64,000 nt of DNA from CADEDH01 sp963732695 (GCA_963732695.1 CAVTAP010000003.1:62001-126000), one strand, 5' to 3'. Counted from the first letter of the stretch, positions 42,623 through 53,931 are shown. Numbers and translations are program-made. The notes: generated from the sequence alone by a model not told the origin.

Positions 42623-44500
42623 GTGATCTCCCGCCCGCCGGCCGGCTCCATCCCCGATGCTCCCGGCTCCTATCAGTTCAAGGACCGCGACGGCCGGGTC
42701 ATCTACGTGGGCAAGGCCCGGTCGCTGCGCCAGCGGCTGTCGAACTACTTCCAGAACCCGTACAACCTCCATCCCCGTACGGCCCAGATGGTGGCCACGG
42801 CCGAGAGCGTCGAATGGATCCAGGTCCGCAACGACGTCGAGGCCCTCATGCTCGAGTACAACCTGATCAAGGAGCACCGGCCCCGGTTCAACGTCCGCCT
42901 GATCGACGACAAGAGCTACCCCTATCTGGCCGTCACGCTCGACGACGCCTGGCCCCGGGCCCGGGTGATGCGGGGTACCAAGCGCAAGGGCACCCGCTAC
43001 TTCGGCCCCTACGCCCACGCCTACGCCATCCGCGAGACGCTCGACCACCTGCTGCGCACCTTTCCAATCCGCACCTGCACCGACCCCAAGTTCGACCGGC
43101 ACAGCAAGCTGGGCAAACCCTGCCTGCTGTTCCACATCGAGAAGTGCTCAGGGCCCTGCGTGGGCGAGATCGACCAGCTCGACTACGCCCAGCTCGTGGT
43201 GGACCTGTGCCGCTTCCTCGACGGCGACACCCAGCCCGTGATCGACAAGCTCACGGCCGAGATGCTGGCGGCGTCGGACGAGCTGGAGTTCGAGCGGGCG
43301 GCCCGCATCCGGGACCGGCTGGCCACGGTCAACAAGGCGGTCGAGCGCCAGCAGATGGTGGCCGACGGCAACGAGGACATCGACGTGGTGGGCCTGGCCG
43401 AGGACGACCTGGAAGCGGCGGTGTTCGTGTTCTTCGTGCGCCGGGGCCGGGTCACCGGCCGCCGCAGCTTCGTGCTCGACAAGGTGGAGGAGCTCGAACC
43501 CAGCCGGGTGATCGACAAGGTGCTGGAGGGCCTGTACGACGAGGTGCCGGTACAGGGGATGCCCCGGACCGTGCTGGTGCCGGCGCAGTCGTCGGACCCG
43601 GAGCTGTACCAGGAGTGGCTCGGCATGCTGCGGGGGGCCCGGGTGGAGATCAAGGTGCCGGCCCGGGGGGCCAAGCGGGAGCTGCTGGAGACCGTCAGCC
43701 GCAACGCCGAGGAGGAGTTCACCCGCCATCGGCTGCGGCGGGCCACCGACCACAACTCGCGGGCCCGGGCCCTCAACGAGCTGCGGGACTGGCTGGAGCT
43801 GCCGATGGCCCCCCTGCGGATCGAGTGTTACGACATGAGCCACCTCCAGGGCACCGACTACGTGGGCTCGATGGTGGTGGTGGAGGACGGCCTGGCGGCC
43901 AAGAACCAGTACCGCCGGTTCAAGGTGCGCACCGTGGGCCAGAACGACGACTACGCCGCCATGGAGGAGGTGCTCACCCGCCGCCTGCGCAACTACCTGG
44001 AGGACCGGGTGAAGCCGGTGGCCGAGCGGGGCCGCTTCCAGTACCCGCCCCAGCTGCTCATGGTCGACGGCGGCAAGGGGCAGCTCAACGTGGCCGTCCG
44101 GGTGCTCGAGGATCTCGGCCTGCGCGACGAGATCCCGGTGTGTTCCCTGGCCAAGCGGTTCGAGGAGGTCTACCTGCCGGGCCGGTCCGAGCCGGTGGTG
44201 ATCCCCCGCCAGAGTGAGGCGCTCTACCTCCTGCAACGGTTGCGGGACGAGTCGCACCGGTTCGCCATCGGCTACCACCGCCAGCTCCGCAACCGCCGGA
44301 TGACCACCTCGGTGCTCGACGGGATCCCGGGGCTCGGCCCCACCCGACGCAAGCGTCTGGTGGCCGAGCTGGGGGGGATCCGCAAGGTCCGCCAGGCCGA
44401 GCTGGAGACCCTGCGGGAGCTGAGCTGGCTCCCCGACGCCGTGGCCGAGGCCGTCTACGCCCGCACCCACGGCCTGGATGACAAGGGCGCCCGACGGTGA
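42623..44500 (+). CDS. uvrC: Excinuclease ABC subunit C
   Basis: The 625-residue nuclease has a GIY-YIG domain (about 8-90; PGSYQFKDRDGRVIYVGKA, with Ser where the first Ile is usual), a Cys-rich segment GKPCLLFHIEKCSGPCVG, a UVR domain (about 200-235), the RNase H-like domain (IECYDMSHLQGTDYVGSMVV and LLMVDGGKGQLN) and a C-terminal helix-hairpin-helix (DGIPGLGPTRRKRL). It makes both cuts in nucleotide excision repair. Confidence 0.97.
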   Translation: MISRPPAGSIPDAPGSYQFKDRDGRVIYVGKARSLRQRLSNYFQNPYNLHPRTAQMVATAESVEWIQVRNDVEALMLEYNLIKEHRPRFNVRLIDDKSYPYLAVTLDDAWPRARVMRGTKRKGTRYFGPYAHAYAIRETLDHLLRTFPIRTCTDPKFDRHSKLGKPCLLFHIEKCSGPCVGEIDQLDYAQLVVDLCRFLDGDTQPVIDKLTAEMLAASDELEFERAARIRDRLATVNKAVERQQMVADGNEDIDVVGLAEDDLEAAVFVFFVRRGRVTGRRSFVLDKVEELEPSRVIDKVLEGLYDEVPVQGMPRTVLVPAQSSDPELYQEWLGMLRGARVEIKVPARGAKRELLETVSRNAEEEFTRHRLRRATDHNSRARALNELRDWLELPMAPLRIECYDMSHLQGTDYVGSMVVVEDGLAAKNQYRRFKVRTVGQNDDYAAMEEVLTRRLRNYLEDRVKPVAERGRFQYPPQLLMVDGGKGQLNVAVRVLEDLGLRDEIPVCSLAKRFEEVYLPGRSEPVVIPRQSEALYLLQRLRDESHRFAIGYHRQLRNRRMTTSVLDGIPGLGPTRRKRLVAELGGIRKVRQAELETLRELSWLPDAVAEAVYARTHGLDDKGARR

Positions 44501-44531
44501 CGGCCAGCCCCGACAGCAGAGGCGCCCGACG

Positions 44532-45266
44532 GTGACCACCGACAGACGCTCGTGGGATGCCCACGCCGAGTGGTGGCAGCGGGAGTTCACCGACGGGGTG
44601 GATCCCGAGTACACCGAGCAGATCCTGCCCCTGATCGTCGACGGGTTGGCCGGCCGCCGCCGGGTGCTCGACATCGGCGCCGGGGAGGGCCAGGTGGCCC
44701 GGGAGCTGGCCGCCGCCGGCGCCACCGTGGTGGGGGTCGACCCCATCCGCTCCCAGGTCGAGCTGGCCGTCGCCCGCGGCGCCGGCCCGGCGTACCTGCG
44801 GTCGTCGGCCGAGCGACTGCCGTTCGCCGACGCCAGCTTCGACGGGGCCGTGGCCTGCCTGGTGTTCGAGCACATCGACGACCTCGACGCCGCCCTGGCC
44901 GAGGTGGCCCGGGTCCTGAGCCCCGGCGGACGCTTCCTGTTCCTCCTCAACCACCCCCTGCTCCAGACCCCGGGCAGCGGCTGGATCGACGACCAGGTGA
45001 TCGAGCCCCCCGAGCAGTACTGGCGGGTCGGCCCGTACCTCCCCGAGGCGGAGACGATCGAGGAGGTGCAGAAGAACGTGTTCATCCGGTTCCTTCACCG
45101 GCCCCTGTCCCGCTACCTCAATGCCGCCATCGGCTGTGGCCTGCAGCTGGAGCGGATGATCGAGCCCGCACCCCCGCCCGGCTTCCTGGCCCAGGCCCCG
45201 TGGTACACCGAGGCCGCCACCGTCCCCCGCCTGTTGGCCCTGTGGTTCCGCCGTGGCCCGGCGTGA
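44532..45266 (+). CDS. SAM-dependent methyltransferase (Methyltransf_11 type)
   Basis: The 244-residue protein has the UbiE-like core: VLDIGAGEGQVAREL, VVGVDPIRSQVELA, SSAERLPFADASFDGAVACLVFEHIDD and LSPGGRFLFLLNHP. GTG 44532 gives a start typical of the family (TTDRRSWDAHAEWWQ); ATG 44478 would overlap uvrC. The sequence GGCGCCCGACGGTGAC occurs at 44486-44501 and 44521-44536, a local 35-bp duplication across the uvrC end, so the start region was recently rearranged. The substrate is unknown. Confidence 0.83.
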   Translation: MTTDRRSWDAHAEWWQREFTDGVDPEYTEQILPLIVDGLAGRRRVLDIGAGEGQVARELAAAGATVVGVDPIRSQVELAVARGAGPAYLRSSAERLPFADASFDGAVACLVFEHIDDLDAALAEVARVLSPGGRFLFLLNHPLLQTPGSGWIDDQVIEPPEQYWRVGPYLPEAETIEEVQKNVFIRFLHRPLSRYLNAAIGCGLQLERMIEPAPPPGFLAQAPWYTEAATVPRLLALWFRRGPA

Positions 45267-45303
45267 TCGAGGCGTGATCCCGCTCGCCGGCACCGGGTTG
45301 TGG

Positions 45304-45309
45304 GACAAT
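45304..45309 (+). promoter_or_regulatory. Possible -10 box of rapZ
   Basis: GACAAT lies 8 nt before GTG 45318. It is a weaker match than the other boxes. Confidence 0.3.
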
Positions 45310-45317
45310 CAGGCACC

Positions 45318-46169
45318 GTGACTCGGGTGCTGGTGCTCACGGGATTGTCGGGGGCGGGTCGTTCGGTCGCGGCCGGGGCCCTGGAGGATCTGGGCTGGTT
45401 CGTGATCGACAATCTGCCATCGGATCTGGTGCCGAAGGTAGGGGAGCTGGCGTCGTCGGCTTCCGGTGGCTACGACCGGGTGGCGCTGGTGATGGGCGGC
45501 CACGGCGAGCCGGTGTCGATGATCGAGAGCCTCCGCTCCCAGGTGGGGGCGGTCACGGTGGTGTTCCTGGAGGCCGCAACCGAGGTGCTGGTCCGCCGCT
45601 ACGAGCTCACCCGGCGCCGGCACCGGCTGGCCGAGGGGCGGAGCCTGGTGGAGGCGATCGAGGCCGAGCGGGCGTCGCTCCAGGGGGCCCGGGCCGCCGC
45701 CGATCTGGTGATCGACACCAGCGACCTGAACCCCCACCAGTTGCGCGACCTTCTCACCGGGCACTTCGGCGACGACGACGAAGCCAACGACCTGCGGGTC
45801 ATGCTGTCGTCGTTCGGCTTCAAGCACGGCCTGCCGCTCGACGCCGACATCGTGCTCGATTGCCGGTTCCTGCCGAACCCCCACTGGGTGGAGGAACTGC
45901 GACCCCAGAGCGGGCTCGATCCCGAGATCCAGGCCTACGTCCTGGATCGGCCGGTGGCCGAGCAGTTCGTGAACTCACTGACCGCTATGTTGGACGTCCT
46001 GCTCCCGGCGTACGCCGACGAGGGGAAGTCGTACCTGAGCATCGCGTTCGGCTGCACGGGCGGCCGTCACCGGTCGGTGGCGATGGCCGAGCGGATCAAC
46101 CAACTACTGGCCGGGCGCGGCTGGCGGTCGAGGGTGAGCCATCGTGACATCAACCGAGAACGACGCTGA
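45318..46169 (+). CDS. rapZ: RapZ/YvcJ-family nucleotide-binding protein
   Basis: The 283-residue protein starts (GTG 45318) MTRVLVLTGLSGAGRSVAAG, with a P-loop GLSGAGRS where Arg replaces the usual Lys. The family blocks VIDNLPSDLVP, DCRFLPNPHWVEELRPQ and SIAFGCTGGRHRSVAMAE (the last being the C-terminal phosphate-binding motif) are all present. RapZ-type proteins bind nucleotides and, in E. coli, an sRNA or GlcN6P; in actinobacteria the role is less clear. It overlaps yvcK by 26 nt and is part of the uvrC-rapZ-yvcK cluster. Confidence 0.92.
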   Translation: MTRVLVLTGLSGAGRSVAAGALEDLGWFVIDNLPSDLVPKVGELASSASGGYDRVALVMGGHGEPVSMIESLRSQVGAVTVVFLEAATEVLVRRYELTRRRHRLAEGRSLVEAIEAERASLQGARAAADLVIDTSDLNPHQLRDLLTGHFGDDDEANDLRVMLSSFGFKHGLPLDADIVLDCRFLPNPHWVEELRPQSGLDPEIQAYVLDRPVAEQFVNSLTAMLDVLLPAYADEGKSYLSIAFGCTGGRHRSVAMAERINQLLAGRGWRSRVSHRDINRERR

Positions 46170-47082
46170 CGGCACCGAGGCCCAGCTCCCCGTCGCCGTA
46201 GGCACCGGTCGCCCGGGCCCGGCCGTCGTGGCCCTGGGGGGCGGTCACGGTCTGGCGGCCACGCTGCGGGCGGCCCGGAGTTACGCCCGGTCGATCACCG
46301 GCGTGGTGTCGGTGGGCGACGACGGCGGGTCCAGCGGCCGGCTCCGGGCCGAGTTCGGGGTGGCCCCGCCGGGCGACGTCCGTCGCTGCATCTCGGCTCT
46401 GGCCACAACCGACACCCTGCTGGCCCGGTCCCTCGAGTACCGCTTCGAGCAGGGCGGTCTCACCGGCCACCCGGTGGGCAACCTGCTTCTGGCCGGGCTC
46501 ACCATGATGTCGGGCGACTTCCAGGAGGCGATCGACGAGCTGTGCCGGGCGGTGGGCGCGGTGGGCTCGATCTACCCCGCCACCATGGTGCCGGTGCAGC
46601 TGCTGGCCGACTCCGACCAGGGCACGCTGGTGGGGCAGGTGACGATCGAGCGGGCCAGCGGCATCCGCAACCTCCGGTTCGACCCCATAGATCCGCCGGT
46701 GGCGGACTGTGCCAGCCGGGCGGTGCGGGAGGCCGACCAGGTGGTCATCGGCCCCGGCTCGCTGTTCACCAGCGTGCTGGCCGCCGCCGTGGTGCCCGGC
46801 CTACGGGCCGCCCTTCAGGAGTCGACCGGCCAGCGGGTGTTCGTGGCCAACGTGGCCAACGAGAAGGGCATGGCCCGGGGGTTCGGCCTGGCCGAGCACG
46901 TCGACGCCCTGGCCGACCACGGGGTGAAGATCGATGTGGTGGTGGCCGACAGCAGCGCGCCTCCCGTCACCGGCGTCGGCCCCACCGTGATCCGGGCCGA
47001 TGTGGCCGCCGGCGATGGCTGGGGCCATGATCCGGCCAAGCTGGGCCGGGTGCTGCACCAGGTCCATCTCGAACGACGCTAG
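46144..47082 (+). CDS. yvcK: YvcK/CofD-like cell-envelope and gluconeogenesis factor
   Basis: The 312-residue protein has the CofD-like fold: VVALGGGHGLAATLRA, VVSVGDDGGSSGRLRAEF, PPGDVRRCISALA, GHPVGNLLL and VIGPGSLFTSVL. YvcK binds UDP-sugars and is needed for envelope integrity on gluconeogenic carbon in Bacillus and mycobacteria. A GTG start overlaps rapZ. Normally whiA is next; here gap follows after 116 bp. Confidence 0.92.
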   Translation: MTSTENDADGTEAQLPVAVGTGRPGPAVVALGGGHGLAATLRAARSYARSITGVVSVGDDGGSSGRLRAEFGVAPPGDVRRCISALATTDTLLARSLEYRFEQGGLTGHPVGNLLLAGLTMMSGDFQEAIDELCRAVGAVGSIYPATMVPVQLLADSDQGTLVGQVTIERASGIRNLRFDPIDPPVADCASRAVREADQVVIGPGSLFTSVLAAAVVPGLRAALQESTGQRVFVANVANEKGMARGFGLAEHVDALADHGVKIDVVVADSSAPPVTGVGPTVIRADVAAGDGWGHDPAKLGRVLHQVHLERR

Positions 47083-47158
47083 GGTTCGACCGGGCGAACG
47101 TCGGGCAGCTGACGAGCCGCAGGCCTGACGCCTGCCGGCGGTTCCGGGATGCCCGGAA
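47080..47158 (+). promoter_or_regulatory. Promoter and palindrome upstream of gap-pgk-tpiA
   Basis: TAGGGT at 47080-47085 is a -10-like box. TTCCGGG-ATG-CCCGGAA at 47142-47158 is a perfect 7-bp inverted repeat in the roughly 105-nt leader before gap. It could be a repressor site or a leader hairpin for glycolytic control. Confidence 0.4.
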
Positions 47159-47198
47159 ACGCCCGGCCCACGACAGAACGCGAGCAGAAGGACAGCAC

Positions 47199-48208
<1,010 letters not shown>

Positions 48209-48212
<4 letters not shown>

Positions 48213-49345
48213 TCGACGGCCTGCCCGAGCTGGAGGACCTCGGTCCGGTGTCCGGCAAGTCGGTCCTGGTCCGGGCCGACTTCAACGTTCCGCTCTCGGG
48301 CGGGCGGATCACCGACGACCTGCGCATCAAGGCCGCCCTGCCCACCCTGCGGTGGCTGGTCGACAACGGGGCCAAGGTCACGGCCTGCTCCCACCTGGGC
48401 CGGCCCAAGGGCCCCGACGACGCGTCGACCTCGATGGCGCCGGTGAAGGCCCGGTTGGCCGAGCTGGCCCCCGAGGTCGAGCTGCTGGAGAACCTCCGCT
48501 ACGACAAGGGCGAGGAGGGCAACGACCCGGCCTTCGTTGCCCGTCTGATCGAGGGCCACGACCTGTTCGTGAACGACGCCTTCGGTGCCTCCCACCGGGC
48601 CCACGCCTCGATCGTGGGCCCGCCCCAGCACCTGCCGTCGGCCGCTGGCCGGCTGCTGGCCCGGGAGGCCGAGGTGCTGCTCGGGCTGCGCCGCAACCCC
48701 CGCCGGCCGTTCGTCGCCGTCATGGGCGGGTCCAAGGTGTCCGACAAGCTGGGCGTCATCGAGGCGCTGCTGGAGATCGTCGACGCCATCGTGGTGGGCG
48801 GGGGGATGGCCTTCACCTTCCTGGCCGCCCAGGGCCACCGGACCGGATCCTCGCTGCTGGAGGCCGACATGGTGGAGACCTGCCAGCGCCTGCTGGCCGG
48901 CCCGAAGACGATCCATCTGCCGGAGGACATCACGGCCCTCGGCCCGGACGGCAAGCTGTTCGACCCGGCCGCCGGGGGCGAGGTGCGCCAGATCGGGGTC
49001 AACGTGCCCGACGGCTGGATGGGCGTCGACATCGGCCCGGGCACGGCCGCTGTCTTCACCGACGTGATCCTGGACGCCGGCACCGTCCTGTGGAACGGCC
49101 CCATGGGGGTCTTCGAAGATCCCCGGTTCGAGGCCGGTACCCGGGCCATCGCCTCCGCCATGGCCGAGACCCGGGCCTTCACCGTGGTGGGCGGGGGAGA
49201 CTCGGCCGCCGCGGCCAAGGAGTTCGGTGTCGACACCGACATGGACCATGTATCAACCGGTGGTGGGGCCTCGCTCGAGCTGATCGAGCAGGGCGACCTG
49301 CCCGGCCTGGCGGCGCTCCGGGAGTCGGCCGCCCGGCGGGGCTGA
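48209..49345 (+). CDS. pgk: Phosphoglycerate kinase
   Basis: The 378-residue kinase has VLVRADFNVPL, SHLGRPKG, VNDAFGASHRAHAS, the nucleotide region VMGGSKVSDK, WNGPMGVFE and the C-terminal VVGGGDSAAA plus STGGGASLEL. It makes ATP from 1,3-bisphosphoglycerate. Translation is coupled to gap through a 4-nt overlap. Confidence 0.97.
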
Positions 49346-49374
49346 GCGCCGGCCCGGGAGAGAGAGAGCGCGAG

Positions 49375-50151
49375 ATGAGCACACGTAAGCCGCTGATCAG
49401 CGGCAACTGGAAGATGAACCTCAACCACTTCGAGGCCCTCAAGCTGGTGCAACAGCTGAGCTACGAAGTGACGAAGGACGACGTGGAGGCGGTCGACATC
49501 TCCGTCCACCCCCCGTTCACCGACCTGCGCACGGTGCAGACCGCGCTCGAGTCGGACCGGATCCCCTTCGCCCTGGGGGCGCAGCACTGCCATTCCGAGG
49601 CATCGGGGGCGTTCACCGGTGAGGTGTCGCCCGGGATGCTGGCCAAGCTGGGCGTGGCCTACGTGATCGCCGGCCACTCCGAGCGCCGGGAGGTGTTCGG
49701 CGAGACCGACGAGCTGGTCAACGCGAAGGTCAAGGCCATCCTGGCCAACGGCATGACCCCGATCCTGTGCGTGGGGGAGACCCTCGACGAGCGGGAGGCG
49801 GGGGAGGCCGAGGCCAAGGTGGAGCGTCAGGTGGCGGCCGGGCTGGCCAAGGTGGCGGCCGAGCAGGTGGCCGGCCTGGTGGTGGCGTACGAACCGATCT
49901 GGGCCATCGGCACCGGCCGCACGGCATCGGCTGACGACGCCCAGGCCATGTGCGCCGTCGTGCGGGCCACCGTGGCCCGGGTGGCCGGGGAGGACGCGGC
50001 GAACACGGTGCGGGTCCAGTACGGGGGCTCGGTGAAGGGCGAGAACGCGGCCGAGCTGATGGCCCAGCCCGACATCGACGGGGCCCTGGTGGGGGGAGCG
50101 AGCCTCGAGGCGGAGCCGTTCGCCCGGATCATCCAGTACCGGCTCCACTAG
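49375..50151 (+). CDS. tpiA: Triose-phosphate isomerase
   Basis: The 258-residue TIM barrel starts MSTRKPLISGNWKMNLNH (Asn and Lys of GNWKMN), with catalytic His in VIAGHSERRE, catalytic Glu in VVAYEPIWAIGTG and the phosphate loop QYGGSVKGENA. A GGGAGAGAGAG ribosome site precedes ATG 49375, 29 nt after pgk. Confidence 0.97.
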   Translation: MSTRKPLISGNWKMNLNHFEALKLVQQLSYEVTKDDVEAVDISVHPPFTDLRTVQTALESDRIPFALGAQHCHSEASGAFTGEVSPGMLAKLGVAYVIAGHSERREVFGETDELVNAKVKAILANGMTPILCVGETLDEREAGEAEAKVERQVAAGLAKVAAEQVAGLVVAYEPIWAIGTGRTASADDAQAMCAVVRATVARVAGEDAANTVRVQYGGSVKGENAAELMAQPDIDGALVGGASLEAEPFARIIQYRLH

Positions 50152-50155
50152 ACCG

Positions 50156-52036
50156 ATGGGGTCGGGGCCCCGGCGGCTCGTCCTGTCGCTGCTGATGCTT
50201 CTGGCGGTGACCACCGCCTGCAGCCGGGAGGAACCGGTGCTGGAGGGCCAGAGCACCGTGCGCACCGCCCCCGTGGTCGCCCCCGGGCTGCAGGTGCCGC
50301 CCCCGTCGGTGGCGCCCACCGAGCTGCCCGAGCCCGAGGCCCCGGCCAACTGGGTGGTGTGGGTCCACGACCGGGAGCCGCCCGACCTCCAGGTCGACGA
50401 CCCGCTGAACGGCACCGACCTGGCCGGCTGGATCCAGCAGGGCCTGCTGGAGGGCCTGTTCGGGGTCGACTCCAACCTGGCCTACTATCCCGAGCTCTTG
50501 GCCGGGCAGCCGGTGGTGACCAAGGCCGACAACGGCTCGGTCACGATCGACTACACCCTGCGGTCCGGCCTGACCTGGTCCGACGGGCAGCCGCTGACGG
50601 CCGACGACGTGGCCTTCACCCACAAGGTGCTGGTGGAAGGCTGCCCCACCGAGGCTGACGGGTCGCTCACCGACGGCGCCGACGACGGCTGCGACTACGT
50701 CATGGGCAGCCGCATCGGGTACGACCTCATCACGAAGTTCGAGGTCACGAGCCCCACCACGTTCCGGATCTCGTTCGCCGCCTTCTTCGCCGGGTGGCGG
50801 AACCTGTTCCCCACCGTGTTCGCCGCCCACGCCTTCGGGGCCGACGCCTTCAGCGTCGACCAGAACCTGCGCCGCTGGGCCACCGACGCCGGGCCGCTGC
50901 CCTCGTCGGGTCCCTTGCTGTTCTCCGAGTGGGTACCGGGCGACCACATCGACCTGGCCCGCAACGACCGCTACCACGGCTCGGTGAGCCCCGAGGCCCA
51001 GAACAAGGGCCCGATGGCGGTGGAGGGGGTGCGGATCCTGTTCGTGGGCAACGGGGCCACGCGGTTGGCCCTGCTCCAGGCGGGCACGGCCCAGCTCGTG
51101 ATGGGGCCGCTCGACCCGGTCTTCGGCGCCCTCTCAGCCGACCCGTCGTTCACCGTCGCCTCCCGCCCCGGGGGGACCTTCGAACACCTCGGTCTCAACC
51201 TGCTCAACGTCCACCTGGCCAAGCCGCCCGTGCGGGAGGCCATCGCCTACGCCCTCGACAAGGCTGAGATCGTGGCCCAGGTCTACGGGCCGTTGCTGAA
51301 GGAGAGCCTGCCCGCCGCCGGGTTGGGCAACGCCTACTGGATGCCGATGGAACCCGGCTACACCGACCACCAGGAGCGCTACGGGGCCAACGACGTGGCC
51401 GGGGCGGCCGCCGCCCTGGAGGGCGCGGGGTACGTGAAGGGTGCCGACGGCGTCTACGCCCACCCCACCGACGGCCGCCTCACGCTCCGGATCGGTACCA
51501 CCCCCGGCAACGCGCTGCGCCAGCAGCAACTCGACCTGATCAAGGCCCAGCTGGGCCGGGCCGGGATCGAGGTGGTCACCGGCGACTTCACCGGCGGCCT
51601 GTTCTACGACCAGGGTCCGTTCTCGCCCGGGGCCCTGGCCGCCTCGGCCTCGGGCGGCACCGAGGGCGACCCCAAGCTGTGGGACATGGCCGTGTGGTCG
51701 TGGGCCACCGGACCCTGGCCGGGCGGGGTCAGCGGCATCTTCCGGGCCCGGTCCGACGCCAACCCCTACGGCTACTCCAACGCCACCTTCGAGGCCGACG
51801 CCGCCGCCTGCGACACCACGGTCGACGACGCCCAGCGGGCCACCTGCTACAACGACATCGACGCCTACGTCACCACGCTCGACAAGGGCACCGATGGCCT
51901 GTTCGTGCTGCCGCTCACCCAGAGGCCGCGCTACTACGGCTACGTCAACCGGGTGCTGGCCTCGGCCGGTGTGGCGCCCGATCTGGTGCAGGGCGGGCCG
52001 CTGGTGAACGCCGGTGACCTGCGGCTCGTGTCCTGA
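50156..52036 (+). CDS. Peptide/nickel ABC transporter substrate-binding lipoprotein (SBP family 5)
   Basis: The 626-residue protein has a lipoprotein signal (RLVLSLLMLLAVTTAC, lipobox Cys22) and a family 5 binding fold: LEGLFGVDSNLAYYPEL, TLRSGLTWSDGQPLTADDV, HIDLARNDRYHG and EHLGLNLLNVHLAKPPVREAI. It is intact and starts 4 bp after tpiA, so it may be co-transcribed with glycolysis genes. A second binding protein and the permeases follow. Substrate is likely oligopeptides, but this is not proven. Confidence 0.9.
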   Translation: MGSGPRRLVLSLLMLLAVTTACSREEPVLEGQSTVRTAPVVAPGLQVPPPSVAPTELPEPEAPANWVVWVHDREPPDLQVDDPLNGTDLAGWIQQGLLEGLFGVDSNLAYYPELLAGQPVVTKADNGSVTIDYTLRSGLTWSDGQPLTADDVAFTHKVLVEGCPTEADGSLTDGADDGCDYVMGSRIGYDLITKFEVTSPTTFRISFAAFFAGWRNLFPTVFAAHAFGADAFSVDQNLRRWATDAGPLPSSGPLLFSEWVPGDHIDLARNDRYHGSVSPEAQNKGPMAVEGVRILFVGNGATRLALLQAGTAQLVMGPLDPVFGALSADPSFTVASRPGGTFEHLGLNLLNVHLAKPPVREAIAYALDKAEIVAQVYGPLLKESLPAAGLGNAYWMPMEPGYTDHQERYGANDVAGAAAALEGAGYVKGADGVYAHPTDGRLTLRIGTTPGNALRQQQLDLIKAQLGRAGIEVVTGDFTGGLFYDQGPFSPGALAASASGGTEGDPKLWDMAVWSWATGPWPGGVSGIFRARSDANPYGYSNATFEADAAACDTTVDDAQRATCYNDIDAYVTTLDKGTDGLFVLPLTQRPRYYGYVNRVLASAGVAPDLVQGGPLVNAGDLRLVS

Positions 52037-52111
52037 ACGGATCGATCCGGTCGTTCTGACAATCGCGTTACCAACTCCCGTTACCGGCGGGTAGGTTCCG
52101 GTGTCCGGGGG

Positions 52112-52142
52112 TAGGGTTTGCCCACCTGAAACCTCAGGTGGG
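52112..52142 (+). promoter_or_regulatory. Promoter with hairpin before the second binding-protein gene
   Basis: TAGGGT at 52112-52117 resembles a -10 box. It is followed by CCCACCTG-AAACCT-CAGGTGGG (52121-52142), an 8-bp perfect stem at the predicted mRNA start, 44 bp before the start codon. It may be an operator or a 5' stabiliser. Confidence 0.45.
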
Positions 52143-52185
52143 CAGCTGGAGAGATGTCCACCATCCCACGGGAAGGGGAGTTCCT

Positions 52186-53910
52186 TTGACCAAGAGACGA
52201 GCCAAGACGCTCGCGCTCGCTCTGGTGCTGTCCGTCTTCGCTGTTGCCTGTGGCAGCAGCAGCGACGACAACACCACCAGCGACAGCGCGACAGATTCCG
52301 TCCGCCGCCACCGGAGACACGACTGCCACGCACCGAGGGTGGCGGCAGCGAGGGCGGCGCAGGCGAGATGATCGACGGCGGCACCTTCGTGGGCGATCCG
52401 CCGGAGCACATCGACCCGGCTCTGAACTCCACGCTCGACGCCTACCAGGTCATCAACGCCATGTACGACGGCCTGACCGACATCGACGCCAGCGATCCGG
52501 CCAACCCGAAGATCGTGCCCGACGTGGCCACCGAGGTCACCCCGAACGCCGACGCCACCGTCTGGACCTTCAAGATTCGGGACGACGAGGTCTTCTCCAA
52601 CGGCGAGCAGGTCATGCCCAGCTCGTTCACCCGGGCCTGGAACCGGGCGGCCAAGCTCGGCGGCGACTACAGCTACCTGCTGGGCTTCATCGACGGCGGC
52701 CAGGAAGCCCTCGATGCCAAGGGTGCCACCCCGATCTCGGGTGCGGTGGCCGATGACGCCACGATGACCCTCACGGTCACGCTGGACAAGCCCTACGCCA
52801 ACTTCGACGCCGTGGCCGGGTTCCAGCTGTTCTTCCCGATGCCGTCCGAGGTCGACGAGCTCGACGACGAGGGCAACCAGAGCTACGAGAACGGCTTGAT
52901 GGTGGGCAACGGCCCGTTCATGCTGGAGTCGGCCCGCACCGACGAGGAGATCGTCCTGGTGCCGAACCCGGAGTGGAACGGCAGCATCGCCGGCACCGAG
53001 GCGCCTACCCTCAGCAAGCTGACGTTCCGCACCATCGTGGATCCCGACACCAGCTACAACGCGCTGGAGGCGGGCGAGGTCGACACGGCCAACATCCCGC
53101 CCGGGCCGTACCTCCGAGGCCGCCGACAACTGGGGCACCACGCTCGACACCAGCATCCTCGGCTCGTACCACTGGGTGGTGAACTCCAACGACCCGGTGA
53201 TCGGCGGCGAGAAGAACCTCAAGCTGCGCCAGGCCATCAACCAGGCCATCAACCGCGACGAGATCAACGAGGCGGTGTACAACAACAGCCGGACCCCCTC
53301 CACCGGCGTGGTGCCCGAGGGCATCCCCGGGTTCAAGTCCGGCCTATGCACGGTCTGCACCTACGACGAGGCCAAGGCCAAGGCCGCCTTCGATGAGTGG
53401 ACGGCCGCCGGCAACAGCCTGAGCGCCCCGATCACGCTGCAGTTCAACGCCGACGCCGGCCATGAGCCGGTGGTCCAGATCATCATCGACAACCTGAAGG
53501 CAATCGGCATCGAAGCCGTGGCCGAGCCGATGCCGACCGAGACCTACTTCTCGACCCTGGCCGACGGCGGCTGCAAGATGATCTGCCGGGCCGGCTGGTT
53601 CGCCGACTACCCGACGTACGACAACTTCATGTACGACCTGTTCCACAGTGACTCCATCGGCGGCAACAACCTCGGCCCGTTCGTGAACGCCGAGTTCGAC
53701 ACGCTGATCACCGAGGCCAAGCAGACGCCGGACAAGCCCACCGCCTTCGGCCTCTACAACCAGGCCGAGACGATCCTGCTCGACGACGTGGGCGTGATCC
53801 CGATCACCTGGTACAAGGGCGACTACGCCTTCAACGCCGACAAGCTCGACGGCTTCAAGCAGACCAACTTCGGTCTGATCCCCTGGGAAGACGTCAAGAT
53901 CAAGGGTTGA
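52186..53910 (+). pseudogene. Second peptide-binding lipoprotein (SBP family 5), frameshifted three times
   Basis: Three frames join into one family 5 binding protein of about 575 residues. The TTG start at 52186 follows GGAAGGGGAG; the signal LALALVLSVFAVAC has a lipobox Cys. Frame changes lie near 52298, 52330 and 53100, each a net +1. Conserved blocks include DPALNSTLDAYQVINAMYDGL, TWTF-like KIRDDEVFSNGEQV, PNPEWNGSIAGTEAPTLSKL and NLKLRQAINQAINRDEINEAV, and the last frame ends YNQAETILLDDVGVIPITWYKG. No in-frame stop exists if single bases are removed. It is either an assembly artefact or a very fresh pseudogene. Its product would deliver peptides to the permeases downstream. Confidence 0.85.
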
Positions 53911-53931
53911 GCTCAGCGCTCTGATCCTGAT

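Noticed and set aside
42623..42720. UvrC as damaged because the GIY motif reads GSY
   Set aside because: The rest of the nuclease domain and all other domains are intact. The Ser is a conservative-looking variant and not evidence of loss.
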